From: Streptomyces achromogenes
Lineage (GTDB): Bacteria > Actinomycetota > Actinomycetes > Streptomycetales > Streptomycetaceae
Assembly: GCF_030816715.1 (NCBI RefSeq)
Contig: NZ_JAUSYH010000001.1
Location: 4,526,001 to 4,590,000, forward strand
Length of the DNA: 64,000 nt
Direction of reading: 5' to 3'
Below are positions 16,726-24,387 of this stretch, one piece after another; position 1 is the first letter of the stretch; each line of letters opens with the position of its first letter. Under the pieces are notes generated by a model. The model saw only the letters and a program-made list of their open reading frames with translations. It was not told the DNA's origin and made no database searches. The position numbers were made by a program, and so were the translations under genes.

Positions 16726-17523
16726 GTGACGACCCCCGAAGCTGAGCAGCCCCGGCCCGAGGCGCGGCTGGAGCAGGCCGTGCGGGCCGCCGAGCAGGCG
16801 TTGATCGAGTTCGAGATCGCGGTGGAGACCTTCCGCGTCGAGGTCGAGAACTTCTCGCGGCTCCACCACCAGAAACTCGGCCCGATGTACGCCCGGCTCG
16901 ACGAGTTGGACGCGCAGATCGCCGAGGCCCGTGCCGCCCGTACCGGCGACCCCGAGGATCTGCGCAAGGCCGCAGAGGCCCGCGCCCGGGTGCTGCCGAT
17001 GCCGGGGGTCGAGGAACTGTTCCACGGCTGGATGGACGGCGAGGGACTGTTCCCGGAGGCCGCGGCGATGCTGACGGACCGGTCGGTCCGGCCTCCGGAG
17101 CGGGTGCGGCCCAGCGAGGAGGCCCGCAAGCTGTACCGCGAGCTGGCTCGCAAGGCGCACCCGGATCTGGCGCAGGAGGACGCGGAGCGGGCCCGGCGTG
17201 AGGAGTTCATCACTCGCGTGAACGCGGCGTACGCCCGTGGTGACGAGGTGCTGTTGCGTGAGCTGGCGGAGGAGTGGGCGGCCGGCCCGGCGCCGGCCGA
17301 GCGCAGCCCGAGCCCCAGCGAGGAGCTCTACGCCCGTCTCGAGTGGCTGGCCCAGCGCAAGGAGATGCTGACGCTGGTGGCCAGGGAGCTGGAGGACAGT
17401 GCGATCGGCTCGATGCTGCGGATGGCTCCGGACGACCCCGACACCCTTCTGGACGAGATCGCCGAGAAGCTGCTCGCCGATGTCGCCGCCCGTGAGGACG
17501 AGCTGGCCGAGCTGGTCGGCTAG
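16726..17523 (+). CDS. J-domain-like protein with coiled coils
   Basis: A 265-residue cytoplasmic protein conserved in Streptomyces. The N terminus (about 14-95) is predicted to be long coiled coil (EIAVETFRVEVENFSRL). The central stretch LYRELARKAHPDLAQEDA includes the HPD tripeptide of J domains that stimulates DnaK, though the domain is shorter than a classical DnaJ J domain. A second helical region (about 195-265) closes the protein. A GTG at 16726 starts it. It is 25 bases ahead of the rhodanese gene, so the two may be cotranscribed. Partner proteins cannot be inferred. Confidence 0.75.
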   Translation: MTTPEAEQPRPEARLEQAVRAAEQALIEFEIAVETFRVEVENFSRLHHQKLGPMYARLDELDAQIAEARAARTGDPEDLRKAAEARARVLPMPGVEELFHGWMDGEGLFPEAAAMLTDRSVRPPERVRPSEEARKLYRELARKAHPDLAQEDAERARREEFITRVNAAYARGDEVLLRELAEEWAAGPAPAERSPSPSEELYARLEWLAQRKEMLTLVARELEDSAIGSMLRMAPDDPDTLLDEIAEKLLADVAAREDELAELVG

Positions 17524-17548
17524 ATCCGGTTGCGGGTAGCGTCGGGGC

Positions 17549-17896
17549 ATGAGTTTCGGAGCTGGTGTGCCCACGGTCGAGGTCGGGGACCTCAAGGACG
17601 ACGACTTCCTGGTGGACGTCCGGGAGGACGACGAGTGGCAGGCGGGTCATGCCGAGGGGGCGCTGCACATTCCCATCAGCGAGTTCGTGGCCCGTTACGG
17701 CGAGCTGACCGAGGCCGCCCCCCAGGATGGGCGGGTGCATGTCATCTGCCGTTCCGGCGGCCGTTCGGCGCAGGTGACCATGTATCTCGTGCAGCAGGGC
17801 ATCGACGCGGTGAACGTGGACGGCGGCATGCAGGTGTGGGCGGCCGTGGGACGTCCGGTCGTCACCGACGAGGGCGAGCAGGGTTTCGTCCTGTAG
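17549..17896 (+). CDS. Single-domain rhodanese-like sulfurtransferase
   Basis: A 115-residue protein made of one rhodanese domain. It has the LVDVREDDEWQAGH motif, the active-site loop Cys67-Arg-Ser-Gly-Gly-Arg, and the final DGGMQVWAAVGRPV. It probably moves sulfur from thiosulfate or a persulfide carrier to a cellular acceptor. It follows the J-domain-like gene by 25 bases and converges on the acyl-CoA dehydrogenase gene. Confidence 0.92.
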   Translation: MSFGAGVPTVEVGDLKDDDFLVDVREDDEWQAGHAEGALHIPISEFVARYGELTEAAPQDGRVHVICRSGGRSAQVTMYLVQQGIDAVNVDGGMQVWAAVGRPVVTDEGEQGFVL

Positions 17897-17936
17897 CCGG
17901 CGTTTCCGGGCTCTCGGCGCACTCGTCGTGTAGCGG

Positions 17937-19109
17937 TCAGGCGAGAGGGTGGGCGGCCAGGAGGTCGCCCAGGGCCTCCTCGTGGGCCGCGGCCGGGCCG
18001 AGTGAGAGCTCCAGGTGTTTCGCCCAGGCGTGGTAGCGGTGCAGGGGGTAGTCGACGTCGGCGCCGAAGCCTCCGTGCAGGTGCTGGGCGGTCTGCACGA
18101 TCCGGCGTACGCCCTCCGAGGCCCAGATCTTGGCCAGGGCGACGTCTCCGGAGGCGGGCAGTGCGCCGGGTGTTCCCGAGGCGATCCGCCAGGCGGCCTG
18201 CCACAGGGTGACCTCCATCGCGCGCAGGTCGATGTAGCGGTCGGCAGCCTGGACGGCGACCGCCTGGAAGCTGGCGATCGGGTGCCCGAACTGCTCGCGT
18301 TTGCCGGCGTAGTCGCTGGTCATGGCCAGGACGCGGTCGCCGAGGCCGAGGGCCAGCGCGCAGGTGCCGGTGGCCAGCAGCGACCGAAGCCAGTCCCAGG
18401 CGCCGTCGGCGGTGATGACGTCGCGGCCCGGGATCCGCGCGGACTCCAGCCGCAGTTGCGCGAGCCGCTCGCCGGTGGTGGAGAACTGCGGGGCGAGTGC
18501 GACGCCCTCCTGTCCGCGAGCGACCACGGCGAGGACGCTGCGCCCGTCGGCGGTGTGTGCCGGTACGAGGATGTGGTCGGCCTCGTAGGCCCAGGGCACG
18601 GCTGTCTGTACGCCGTCCAGCACCCAGGTTCCGCCGCTTCCGGCGTCGTTGGCGGGCGCGCCGTCCGGGTCGTCCTGGCGGGCGGTGACGGCGAGTTCGG
18701 CGGCGTCGTGGCCGGTGCGGCCGCTCGCGGCGACGGTCAGCACGGTCTCGCCCCGGCCGGCGCGGGCGAGCAGGGCGGCCCTCAGCTCCGGTCCACCGTA
18801 GGCCTGTACGGTCGCGGCGGCCGCGCTGTTCTCGAGCAGCGGTACTCGCGCGAGCACTGCGCCCGCCTCGCGCAGAACCAGGCACAGGGCGACCGCGTCC
18901 AGGCCTGCCCCGCCGGACGTCTCGTCGAGCAGCAGGCTCAGCAGGCCTGCCGCGGCGAGCTTGTTCCACAGGTCGCGGTCGAGGTCGTCGGCGACGGCGG
19001 CGCCCTGGGTGAGCGCGGGGCTCGGCACGCCGTCGGGGGCGACCCCGGCGAAGACCCCGCGGGCCGCCTCGGCCGCGGCCTGCTGCTCCTCGGTCAAGGT
19101 GAAGTCCAC
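17937..19109 (-). CDS. Acyl-CoA dehydrogenase
   Basis: An FAD-dependent acyl-CoA dehydrogenase that introduces a 2,3 double bond into an acyl-CoA. The 390-residue product begins VDFTLTEEQQ and ends with the C-terminal helical domain containing KREQFGHPIASFQAVAVQ and QHLHGGFGADVDYPLHRY. The GTG start at 19109 has GGGAGGA at good spacing. A long same-frame extension upstream runs through other genes and is not part of it. It follows paaABCDE on the same strand after a 119-base gap with its own possible operator, so it may be co-regulated or separate. The substrate is not clear; a ring-cleaved phenylacetate intermediate or a branched acyl-CoA are candidates. Confidence 0.88.
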   Translation of the reverse strand: MDFTLTEEQQAAAEAARGVFAGVAPDGVPSPALTQGAAVADDLDRDLWNKLAAAGLLSLLLDETSGGAGLDAVALCLVLREAGAVLARVPLLENSAAAATVQAYGGPELRAALLARAGRGETVLTVAASGRTGHDAAELAVTARQDDPDGAPANDAGSGGTWVLDGVQTAVPWAYEADHILVPAHTADGRSVLAVVARGQEGVALAPQFSTTGERLAQLRLESARIPGRDVITADGAWDWLRSLLATGTCALALGLGDRVLAMTSDYAGKREQFGHPIASFQAVAVQAADRYIDLRAMEVTLWQAAWRIASGTPGALPASGDVALAKIWASEGVRRIVQTAQHLHGGFGADVDYPLHRYHAWAKHLELSLGPAAAHEEALGDLLAAHPLA

Positions 19110-19157
19110 GGCCGGTCCTCCCGACGGGTCAGCCGATCTGACAGGGGCTGCCAGATC

Positions 19158-19170
19158 TGACGGAGCGTCA
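19158..19170. promoter_or_regulatory. TetR-type operator candidate TGACGgagCGTCA
   Basis: A perfect 5-3-5 palindrome lies 49-61 bases upstream of the acyl-CoA dehydrogenase start. Palindromes of this form are typical of TetR-family operators in front of actinobacterial acyl-CoA genes. A direct repeat of gatctgac surrounds it. Confidence 0.5.
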
Positions 19171-19203
19171 AGATAGAACAGGTTCCAGGAGAAGGGAACA
19201 GCA

Positions 19204-19228
19204 GCCGGGGCCCGAGAGGCCCCGCGGC
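19204..19228 (-). terminator. Possible terminator after paaE
   Basis: The arms ggggcc (19207-19212) and ggcccc (19218-19223), extended by flanking gcc/gcggc, form a hairpin directly after the paaE stop. Confidence 0.5.
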
Positions 19229-20290
19229 TCAGCGGTCGAAGTCCACCTCCACCGCCTCGGTCAGCGGATGCGACTGGCACGCCAGCACATAGCCGGCCTC
19301 CGTCTCCTCCGGCTCCAGTGCGAAGTTGCGGTCCATGCGCACCTCGCCGCCGACGAGGAAGGCCCGGCAGGTCCCGCACACTCCGCCCTTGCAGGCGTAG
19401 GGCGCGTCGGGCCGGTTGCGCAGCACGGTCTCCAGGACCGACTCGCCGTCGCGCACCGGCCAGTTGCCGCCCCGGCCGTCGAGACGGGCGGTCACGGTGG
19501 CGTGCGCGGGCGCGGTCGGGTGCACGGTGGGCGCCGCGCCGTCCACGTGGAAGATCTCCTCGTGGATCCGGGTGCGGCCGACCCCGAGCTCTCTCAGTGT
19601 CCGTTCGGCGCCCTGCACCAGTCCGTACGGGCCGCACAGGAACCATCCCGCCACGTCCGTCACCGGCAGCAGCGCCGGCAGCAGGGTGGTCAGCCGGTCC
19701 TGGTCCAGTCGTCCGGAGGGCAGCCCCGCCTGCTGTTCCTCGCGGGAGAGAACCGTGACCAGGTGCAGTCGCTCCGGGTACCGGTCCTTCAGGTCGGCGA
19801 CCTCCTCCAGGAACATCGTCGAGGCGGCCGTGCGGTCGCTGCGGATCAGGCAGAACCGGGCGCGGGGCTCGCGGGCCAGCAGGGTGGAGACGATCGACAG
19901 GACCGGTGTGATGCCGCTGCCGCCGACGATCGCGGCGTAGAGGCCGGGGGCCGGGGCGAGGGTGAACCGCCCGGCCGGCGTCATCACCTCGAGTTCGTCC
20001 CCGACGTTGATCTCTTTCAGCGCATAGGTGGAGAACGCTCCGCCCTCGACCAGTCGCACGCCCACGCGGAGCGTGGCCGGTCCCTCGCCGGCGGCGTCGG
20101 GCGCGGGCGAGCAGATCGAGTACGTCCGCCGGATCTCGGCTCCGTCGGCCAGGCGGCGCAGGGCGAGGTGCTGTCCGGGCGTGTGCCGGTACTCCTCGCG
20201 CAGCTCGTCGGGGACGGAGAGCGTGAGGGCGACGGAGTCGTCGGTCAGCCGGTCCACCGCGGCCACGGGGAGCCGGTGGAAGCGGGCCAT
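19229..20290 (-). CDS. paaE: Phenylacetyl-CoA epoxidase reductase subunit PaaE
   Basis: The NAD(P)H-dependent reductase of the multicomponent phenylacetyl-CoA 1,2-epoxidase. The 353-residue product has an N-terminal FAD-binding ferredoxin-reductase barrel (RRTYSICS near 75), an NAD-binding domain (GGSGITPVLSI) and a C-terminal plant-type 2Fe-2S ferredoxin domain with CKGGVCGTC and a fourth Cys in LACQSHP. The ATG at 20290 overlaps the stop of paaD, marking translational coupling. It is the last gene of the paaABCDE cluster. Confidence 0.94.
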   Translation of the reverse strand: MARFHRLPVAAVDRLTDDSVALTLSVPDELREEYRHTPGQHLALRRLADGAEIRRTYSICSPAPDAAGEGPATLRVGVRLVEGGAFSTYALKEINVGDELEVMTPAGRFTLAPAPGLYAAIVGGSGITPVLSIVSTLLAREPRARFCLIRSDRTAASTMFLEEVADLKDRYPERLHLVTVLSREEQQAGLPSGRLDQDRLTTLLPALLPVTDVAGWFLCGPYGLVQGAERTLRELGVGRTRIHEEIFHVDGAAPTVHPTAPAHATVTARLDGRGGNWPVRDGESVLETVLRNRPDAPYACKGGVCGTCRAFLVGGEVRMDRNFALEPEETEAGYVLACQSHPLTEAVEVDFDR

Positions 20291-20832
20291 CACAACTCCT
20301 TGAAGTGGTCGAAGGGTTCGCGGCAGGCCAGGCAGCGGCGCAGCGCCTTGCACGCGGTGGAGGAGAACCGGCTGAGCAGTTCGGTGTCGGCGGAGCCGCA
20401 GTGGGGGCAGTGCACCGGTTCCGGTTCGGAGGTCGCGGCCGGAGCCCGGAGGGCACGGGTCGGCCCGAGCGCCAGGGGTACGGGTCCCTGCTCGCGCACG
20501 GCGCGGGGCGGGGCTATGCCGAACTCCCGGAGTTTGCGACGTCCTTCGGCGGTGATGTCGTCGGTGGACCAGGCGGGCGTGAGGACGGTGCGCACCGTCA
20601 CCTCACGCATGCCGTGTTCGTGCAGCGTGCGTCGGATGTCCAGGGCCATGGCCTCGACGGCCGGACAGCCGGTGTACGTGGGGGTCAGTTCGACCTCGAC
20701 GGTGCCCGCGCCGTGGACGTGGACGGCGCGTACGACGCCCAGCTCCTGGAGGGTGAGCACCGGGAGCTCGGGGTCGGGGACCGAACCGGCGATCTCGAGG
20801 AGTTCCGCCTCCAGCGCGGTGGCCGTCGTCAC
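20290..20832 (-). CDS. paaD: Phenylacetate degradation protein PaaD (Fe-S assembly-like)
   Basis: A 180-residue protein with an N-terminal DUF59/MIP18-like domain (DPELPVLTLQELGVVRAV and TYTGCPAVEAM) and a C-terminal zinc-ribbon-like region with two Cys pairs (CPHCGSAD and CLACREPF). PaaD is thought to help mature the Fe-S or di-iron centres of the epoxidase. The start is GTG 20832, overlapping the paaC stop; GTG 20835 directly before it is equally possible. The long upstream frame is a shadow of paaC. Confidence 0.9.
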   Translation of the reverse strand: MTTATALEAELLEIAGSVPDPELPVLTLQELGVVRAVHVHGAGTVEVELTPTYTGCPAVEAMALDIRRTLHEHGMREVTVRTVLTPAWSTDDITAEGRRKLREFGIAPPRAVREQGPVPLALGPTRALRAPAATSEPEPVHCPHCGSADTELLSRFSSTACKALRRCLACREPFDHFKEL

Positions 20833-21614
20833 CACGACGCCCCCGGGTGGCTGCGGTGCAGGTGCTGCATCTCGGCGAGCATCGGCCCGAAGGGCTCGGT
20901 GTGCAGTCCCTCGCGGCCGGCGCCGGCGCTCCAGGCACCGGTGCGCGCCCCCTCCGGGACGCTCAGGCCGGCCCGCCCCAGTACCTCCCGCACCGACTCC
21001 AGCCAGGCCGATTCCAGGCCTGCCCGGTCGAGCTCGAGGCCGTGCACGGGGTGGAACATCTCTCCGGTGAAACGCCACAGCGCCGTGCACGCACGCTGCA
21101 TCCGTTCGTGGCTGACGTCGGTGCCGTCGCCGAGGCGCAGGGTCCACTGTTCGGCGTGGTCGCGGTGGTAGGCGACCTCCTTGACGGCCTTCGCCGCGAG
21201 GCCGGCGAACGGGCTGGTCCCGGCTGCCAGTTGCGCGTACAGCAGATGCTGGTAGGTGGAGAAGTACAGCTGGCGGGCGATGGTGTGGGCGAAGTCGCCG
21301 TTGGGCTGTTCGACCAACTGGACGTTGCGGAAGGCGCGTTCCTCGCGCAGGTAGGCCAGCTCGTCCTCGTCGCCGGCCATCGAGAGCAGGATCCTGGCCT
21401 GGCCGAGCAGGTCGAGCGCGATGTTGGCGAGGGCGACCTCCTCCTCCAGTACGGGCGCGTGGCCCATCCACTCCCCCAGGCGGTGGGAGAGCACCAGGGC
21501 GTCGTCCCCGAGGGCGAGGGCGGCGGTGCGCGTGTCGGCGTCGGTGGCGGCGGTGTCGTTGCGGGTGCCGACGTCGCCGTGGACGTGCGCGGTCGTGGTT
21601 TCGGACGTGGTCAC
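20829..21614 (-). CDS. paaC: Phenylacetyl-CoA epoxidase structural subunit PaaC
   Basis: The 261-residue structural, catalytically inactive partner of PaaA; it forms the PaaAC core. It is a mostly helical ferritin-like protein, with LSHRLGEWMGHAPVLEEEVAL near the start and the TDVSHERMQRACTALWRFTGEMF region. It overlaps paaB by 4 bases at its start and paaD by 4 at its end, as expected for an equimolar complex. Confidence 0.94.
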   Translation of the reverse strand: MTTSETTTAHVHGDVGTRNDTAATDADTRTAALALGDDALVLSHRLGEWMGHAPVLEEEVALANIALDLLGQARILLSMAGDEDELAYLREERAFRNVQLVEQPNGDFAHTIARQLYFSTYQHLLYAQLAAGTSPFAGLAAKAVKEVAYHRDHAEQWTLRLGDGTDVSHERMQRACTALWRFTGEMFHPVHGLELDRAGLESAWLESVREVLGRAGLSVPEGARTGAWSAGAGREGLHTEPFGPMLAEMQHLHRSHPGASW

Positions 21615-21898
21615 AGGTGCTTCACCCCCTCCGGGATCTCGTAGAACGTCGGGTGCCGGTACGGCTTGTCGGCGGACGGTTCGAAGAACGGGTCCTTCTC
21701 GTCGGGCGAGGACGCGGTGACCGCCGAGGACGGCACGACCCAGATCGAGACGCCCTCACCGCGCCGGGTGTACAGGTCGCGGGCGTTGCGCAGGGCGAAC
21801 TCCGCGTCCGGCGCGTGCAGGCTGCCGGCGTGGGTGTGGGAGAGGCCGCGCCGGGAGCGCACGAAGACCTCCCACAGGGGCCAGTCGGTGTGGGTCAT
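21611..21898 (-). CDS. paaB: Phenylacetyl-CoA epoxidase subunit PaaB
   Basis: A 95-residue subunit that bridges the PaaAC heterodimers. It shows the typical start THTDWPLWEVFVRSRRGLSH and the NARDLYTRRGEGVSIWVV segment. The ATG at 21898 overlaps the paaA stop. The long open frame on to 22429 is a shadow of paaA. Confidence 0.95.
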   Translation of the reverse strand: MTHTDWPLWEVFVRSRRGLSHTHAGSLHAPDAEFALRNARDLYTRRGEGVSIWVVPSSAVTASSPDEKDPFFEPSADKPYRHPTFYEIPEGVKHL

Positions 21899-22923
21899 GC
21901 CTGCTCCGCTTCCGTCGTCCGGGGAAGGCGTTTGGCCGCGTGGGCCGCGGCCGCCTCCCGTACCCACGCGCCCTCGTCGTGGGCGCGCCTGCGTTGGGTG
22001 ATGCGCTGCTCGTTGCAGGGGCCGTTGCCCTTGAGGACTTCCTTGAACTCGGTCCAGTCGATGGGACCGAAGTCGTAGTGCCCGCGTTCCTCGTTCCACT
22101 TCAGGTCCGGGTCCGGGAGGGTGAGGCCGAGCGACTCGGCCTGGGGGACGCAGATGTCGACGAAGCGCCGGCGCAGTTCGTCGTTGGAGTGGCGTTTGAT
22201 CTTCCAGGCCATCGACTGCGCGGAGTGCGCGGACTCGTCGTCGGGCGGGCCGAACATCATGAGCGACGGCCACCACCAGCGGTCGACGGCGTCCTGCGCC
22301 ATCGCGTGCTGCTCCTCGGTGCCGCGGCTCAGGGCGAGCAGCAGCTCGTACCCCTGGCGCTGGTGGAAGGACTCCTCCTTGCACACGCGGACCATCGCGC
22401 GCGCGTACGGGCCGTAGGAGCAGCGGCACAGGGGGACCTGGTTGGTGATCGCCGCGCCGTCCACCAGCCAGCCGATCGCGCCGACGTCCGCCCAGGTCAG
22501 CGTGGGGTAGTTGAAGATCGACGAGTACTTCTGGCGGCCGGTGTGGAGTTTGTCGAGGAGGTCGTCGCGGCTGGCGCCGAGGGTTTCGGCCGCGCTGTAG
22601 AGGTAGAGCCCGTGGCCCGCCTCGTCCTGGACCTTCGCCATGAGGATGGCCTTGCGGCGCAGGGAGGGGGCGCGGGTGATCCAGTTGGCCTCCGGCTGCA
22701 TGCCGATGATCTCGGAGTGGGCGTGCTGGGCGATCTGACGTACCAGCGTCGCCCGGTAGGCGTCGGGCATCCAGTCGCGTGGCTCGATGCGTTCGTCCGC
22801 GGCCACGGTGGCGTCGAAGAGGCGCTCGTACGCCTCGAGCGCCGTGTCGTCGGACGCCCCGCCGCCTTGCCGCGAGGCGTCTTCCTCCGTGCGGGCCGTC
22901 TGGTGGGCGGCTGCTGTCGCCAT
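21895..22923 (-). CDS. paaA: Phenylacetyl-CoA epoxidase catalytic subunit PaaA
   Basis: The di-iron oxygenase subunit that forms the 1,2-epoxide of phenylacetyl-CoA. The 342-residue product has a ferritin-like four-helix core with likely metal ligands in AQHAHSEIIGMQPEANW, QDEAGHG and KEESFHQRQGYE. It is the first gene of the paa operon. A PaaR-type palindrome lies 68-81 bases upstream of the start, where it could block transcription until phenylacetyl-CoA accumulates. Confidence 0.96.
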   Translation of the reverse strand: MATAAAHQTARTEEDASRQGGGASDDTALEAYERLFDATVAADERIEPRDWMPDAYRATLVRQIAQHAHSEIIGMQPEANWITRAPSLRRKAILMAKVQDEAGHGLYLYSAAETLGASRDDLLDKLHTGRQKYSSIFNYPTLTWADVGAIGWLVDGAAITNQVPLCRCSYGPYARAMVRVCKEESFHQRQGYELLLALSRGTEEQHAMAQDAVDRWWWPSLMMFGPPDDESAHSAQSMAWKIKRHSNDELRRRFVDICVPQAESLGLTLPDPDLKWNEERGHYDFGPIDWTEFKEVLKGNGPCNEQRITQRRRAHDEGAWVREAAAAHAAKRLPRTTEAEQA

Positions 22924-22990
22924 GCGGTCCCCCTTGACCTCGGGCCTCGGCTGCGCGCCGTGGCCTCGGCTCTGCCCGAGCCTTCTCCCG

Positions 22991-23004
22991 ACCGATCGTT
23001 CGGT
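22991..23004. promoter_or_regulatory. PaaR-like operator in front of paaA
   Basis: The palindrome accgatcgttcggt fits the ACCGnnCGnnCGGT core described for the actinobacterial TetR-type regulator PaaR. It is close to the paaA start and is repeated in the paaN/3-hydroxyacyl-CoA dehydrogenase intergenic region. Confidence 0.75.
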
Positions 23005-23049
23005 CCGTGCGATTCCATGGTGGGACGGCCGTCGTATGGTGTCAACCGC

Positions 23050-23058
23050 TGTGGATAA
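23050..23058 (-). other. Single DnaA box
   Basis: TGTGGATAA, the complement of TTATCCACA, lies in the divergent region between paaA and the DUF5819 gene. It is an isolated 9-mer and may be fortuitous. Confidence 0.35.
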
Positions 23059-23211
23059 CCTGCGGGCGTTCTCTGCGGAGGATCCGCCCCGCCGCCCGGC
23101 CGGGGTCCGGGCACTGCGGGGGAGGGCTGGGCCGGACGGGTGAGGCTGGGTACCGTTCGCGATTGCGCGACGCAGCGCGCGAAGAGGACCGGTATCGGGG
23201 AACGGGGCGGA

Positions 23212-24387
23212 ATGGACGCGTACGACGGAGGCTCAGGCGCTCCACGGCGGGCGGACACGTCAGGCGGACCGACCTCGGCGGAGGGACCGGGCCTGTCGGA
23301 GGGTGCGGCGGCCCTGCCGGACGGCCCTGGTTCCTCAGCCGGGCCGTACACATCGGGCGGGGCGGACCCTTCCGGCCTCCGGCACACGCCGGGCGGGGCG
23401 GACCCCTCGGGCGGGGCGACTTCGTCAGGCGGGCCGGAGGCGGAGTCGTCGCTGGTCAAAGGCGCCGTGCCCGCGCCGCGCGCCGAACTCCGGGGCTCCG
23501 AGTCGGTCCGAAGTGCGGCGGCCGCCGACGAGCCGACCTCCGGCCTCGGTGCCGACGCCGACCCCGACCTAGGCCCGGACGCTGACCCCGACCTCGGCCC
23601 GGACGCCGACCGGGACTCCGAATCCAGCCCGGACCCAGGCCTTCCCACGGGCCCCGGCCCCGGCCCCGGCCCCGGACCCGGCCCCGGACCGGAACCCGGC
23701 CCGGAGCTCGACTCCGCGACAGCGTTCCGTCACCTCCCGCCCCGTACCGGTGTGGCCGCGCTTTCGCCGCGTTACCAGGTGGGCGCCGCGCTGGCGCTGG
23801 CCGTCGTCGCGGTCGCCGTGTGCGTGCACGTCGGGATGGTGTTCCTGCACGTCGCGCCGTCGAACACCGTCACGAAGGCGCACGGCGAGGCGATCGACGA
23901 CTGGATCTACCCGGAGTTCGAACAGAACTGGAAGCTGTTCGCGCCGAATCCGTTGCAGCAGAACATCGCCGTCCAGGTGCGGGCCCAGATCCGCGGCGGG
24001 GACGGCGGGTCGCGGACCACGGGCTGGTACGACCTGTCCGCGCAGGACGGCCGGAACATCGACGGCAACCTGGTGCCGAGTCATACGCAGCAGAACGAGT
24101 TGCGCCGCGCCTGGGACTTCTTCACCGCCACGCACGACAGCTCCGCCCGGCCGGTCGGCCTGCGCGGCGCCCTCGCCGAGACGTATCTGCGCCGGATCGT
24201 GGTGATGCGGCTGGAGCGCGGCGCGGTCGACGAAGGCGGTGTCGTGGAGCGGGTGCAGGTCCGCTCGCGGACCACCAATGTGCCCCCTCCGAAGTGGAGC
24301 ACCGACAAGGTGTCGACGAGTCCGGTGTACCGCGTGCTGTCCTGGTGGTCCGTGCCGGACGGCGCGACCGGGGGAGGCACGAGGTGA
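23212..24387 (+). CDS. DUF5819 family membrane protein
   Basis: A 391-residue protein of unknown function. The first 180 or so residues are low-complexity, with Gly/Ser/Pro stretches and near-repeats such as ADPDLGPDADPDLGPD and then PGPGPGPGPGPGPGPEP; one membrane segment follows (about 188-211), and then an extracytoplasmic domain starting around PSNTVTKAHGEAIDDWIYPEF with QNWKLFAPNP, the DUF5819 core. The ATG at 23212 is chosen; 23140 would add 24 residues without a ribosome site. It overlaps the next gene by GTGA, and the two probably act as one membrane system. Confidence 0.82.
   Translation: MDAYDGGSGAPRRADTSGGPTSAEGPGLSEGAAALPDGPGSSAGPYTSGGADPSGLRHTPGGADPSGGATSSGGPEAESSLVKGAVPAPRAELRGSESVRSAAAADEPTSGLGADADPDLGPDADPDLGPDADRDSESSPDPGLPTGPGPGPGPGPGPGPEPGPELDSATAFRHLPPRTGVAALSPRYQVGAALALAVVAVAVCVHVGMVFLHVAPSNTVTKAHGEAIDDWIYPEFEQNWKLFAPNPLQQNIAVQVRAQIRGGDGGSRTTGWYDLSAQDGRNIDGNLVPSHTQQNELRRAWDFFTATHDSSARPVGLRGALAETYLRRIVVMRLERGAVDEGGVVERVQVRSRTTNVPPPKWSTDKVSTSPVYRVLSWWSVPDGATGGGTR

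Noticed and set aside
23569..23710. GGCCCC/GACCCC-type repeats that might suggest a repeat array
   Set aside because: They encode the PG and DADPDLGP low-complexity part of the DUF5819 protein and are not a CRISPR or transposon repeat.
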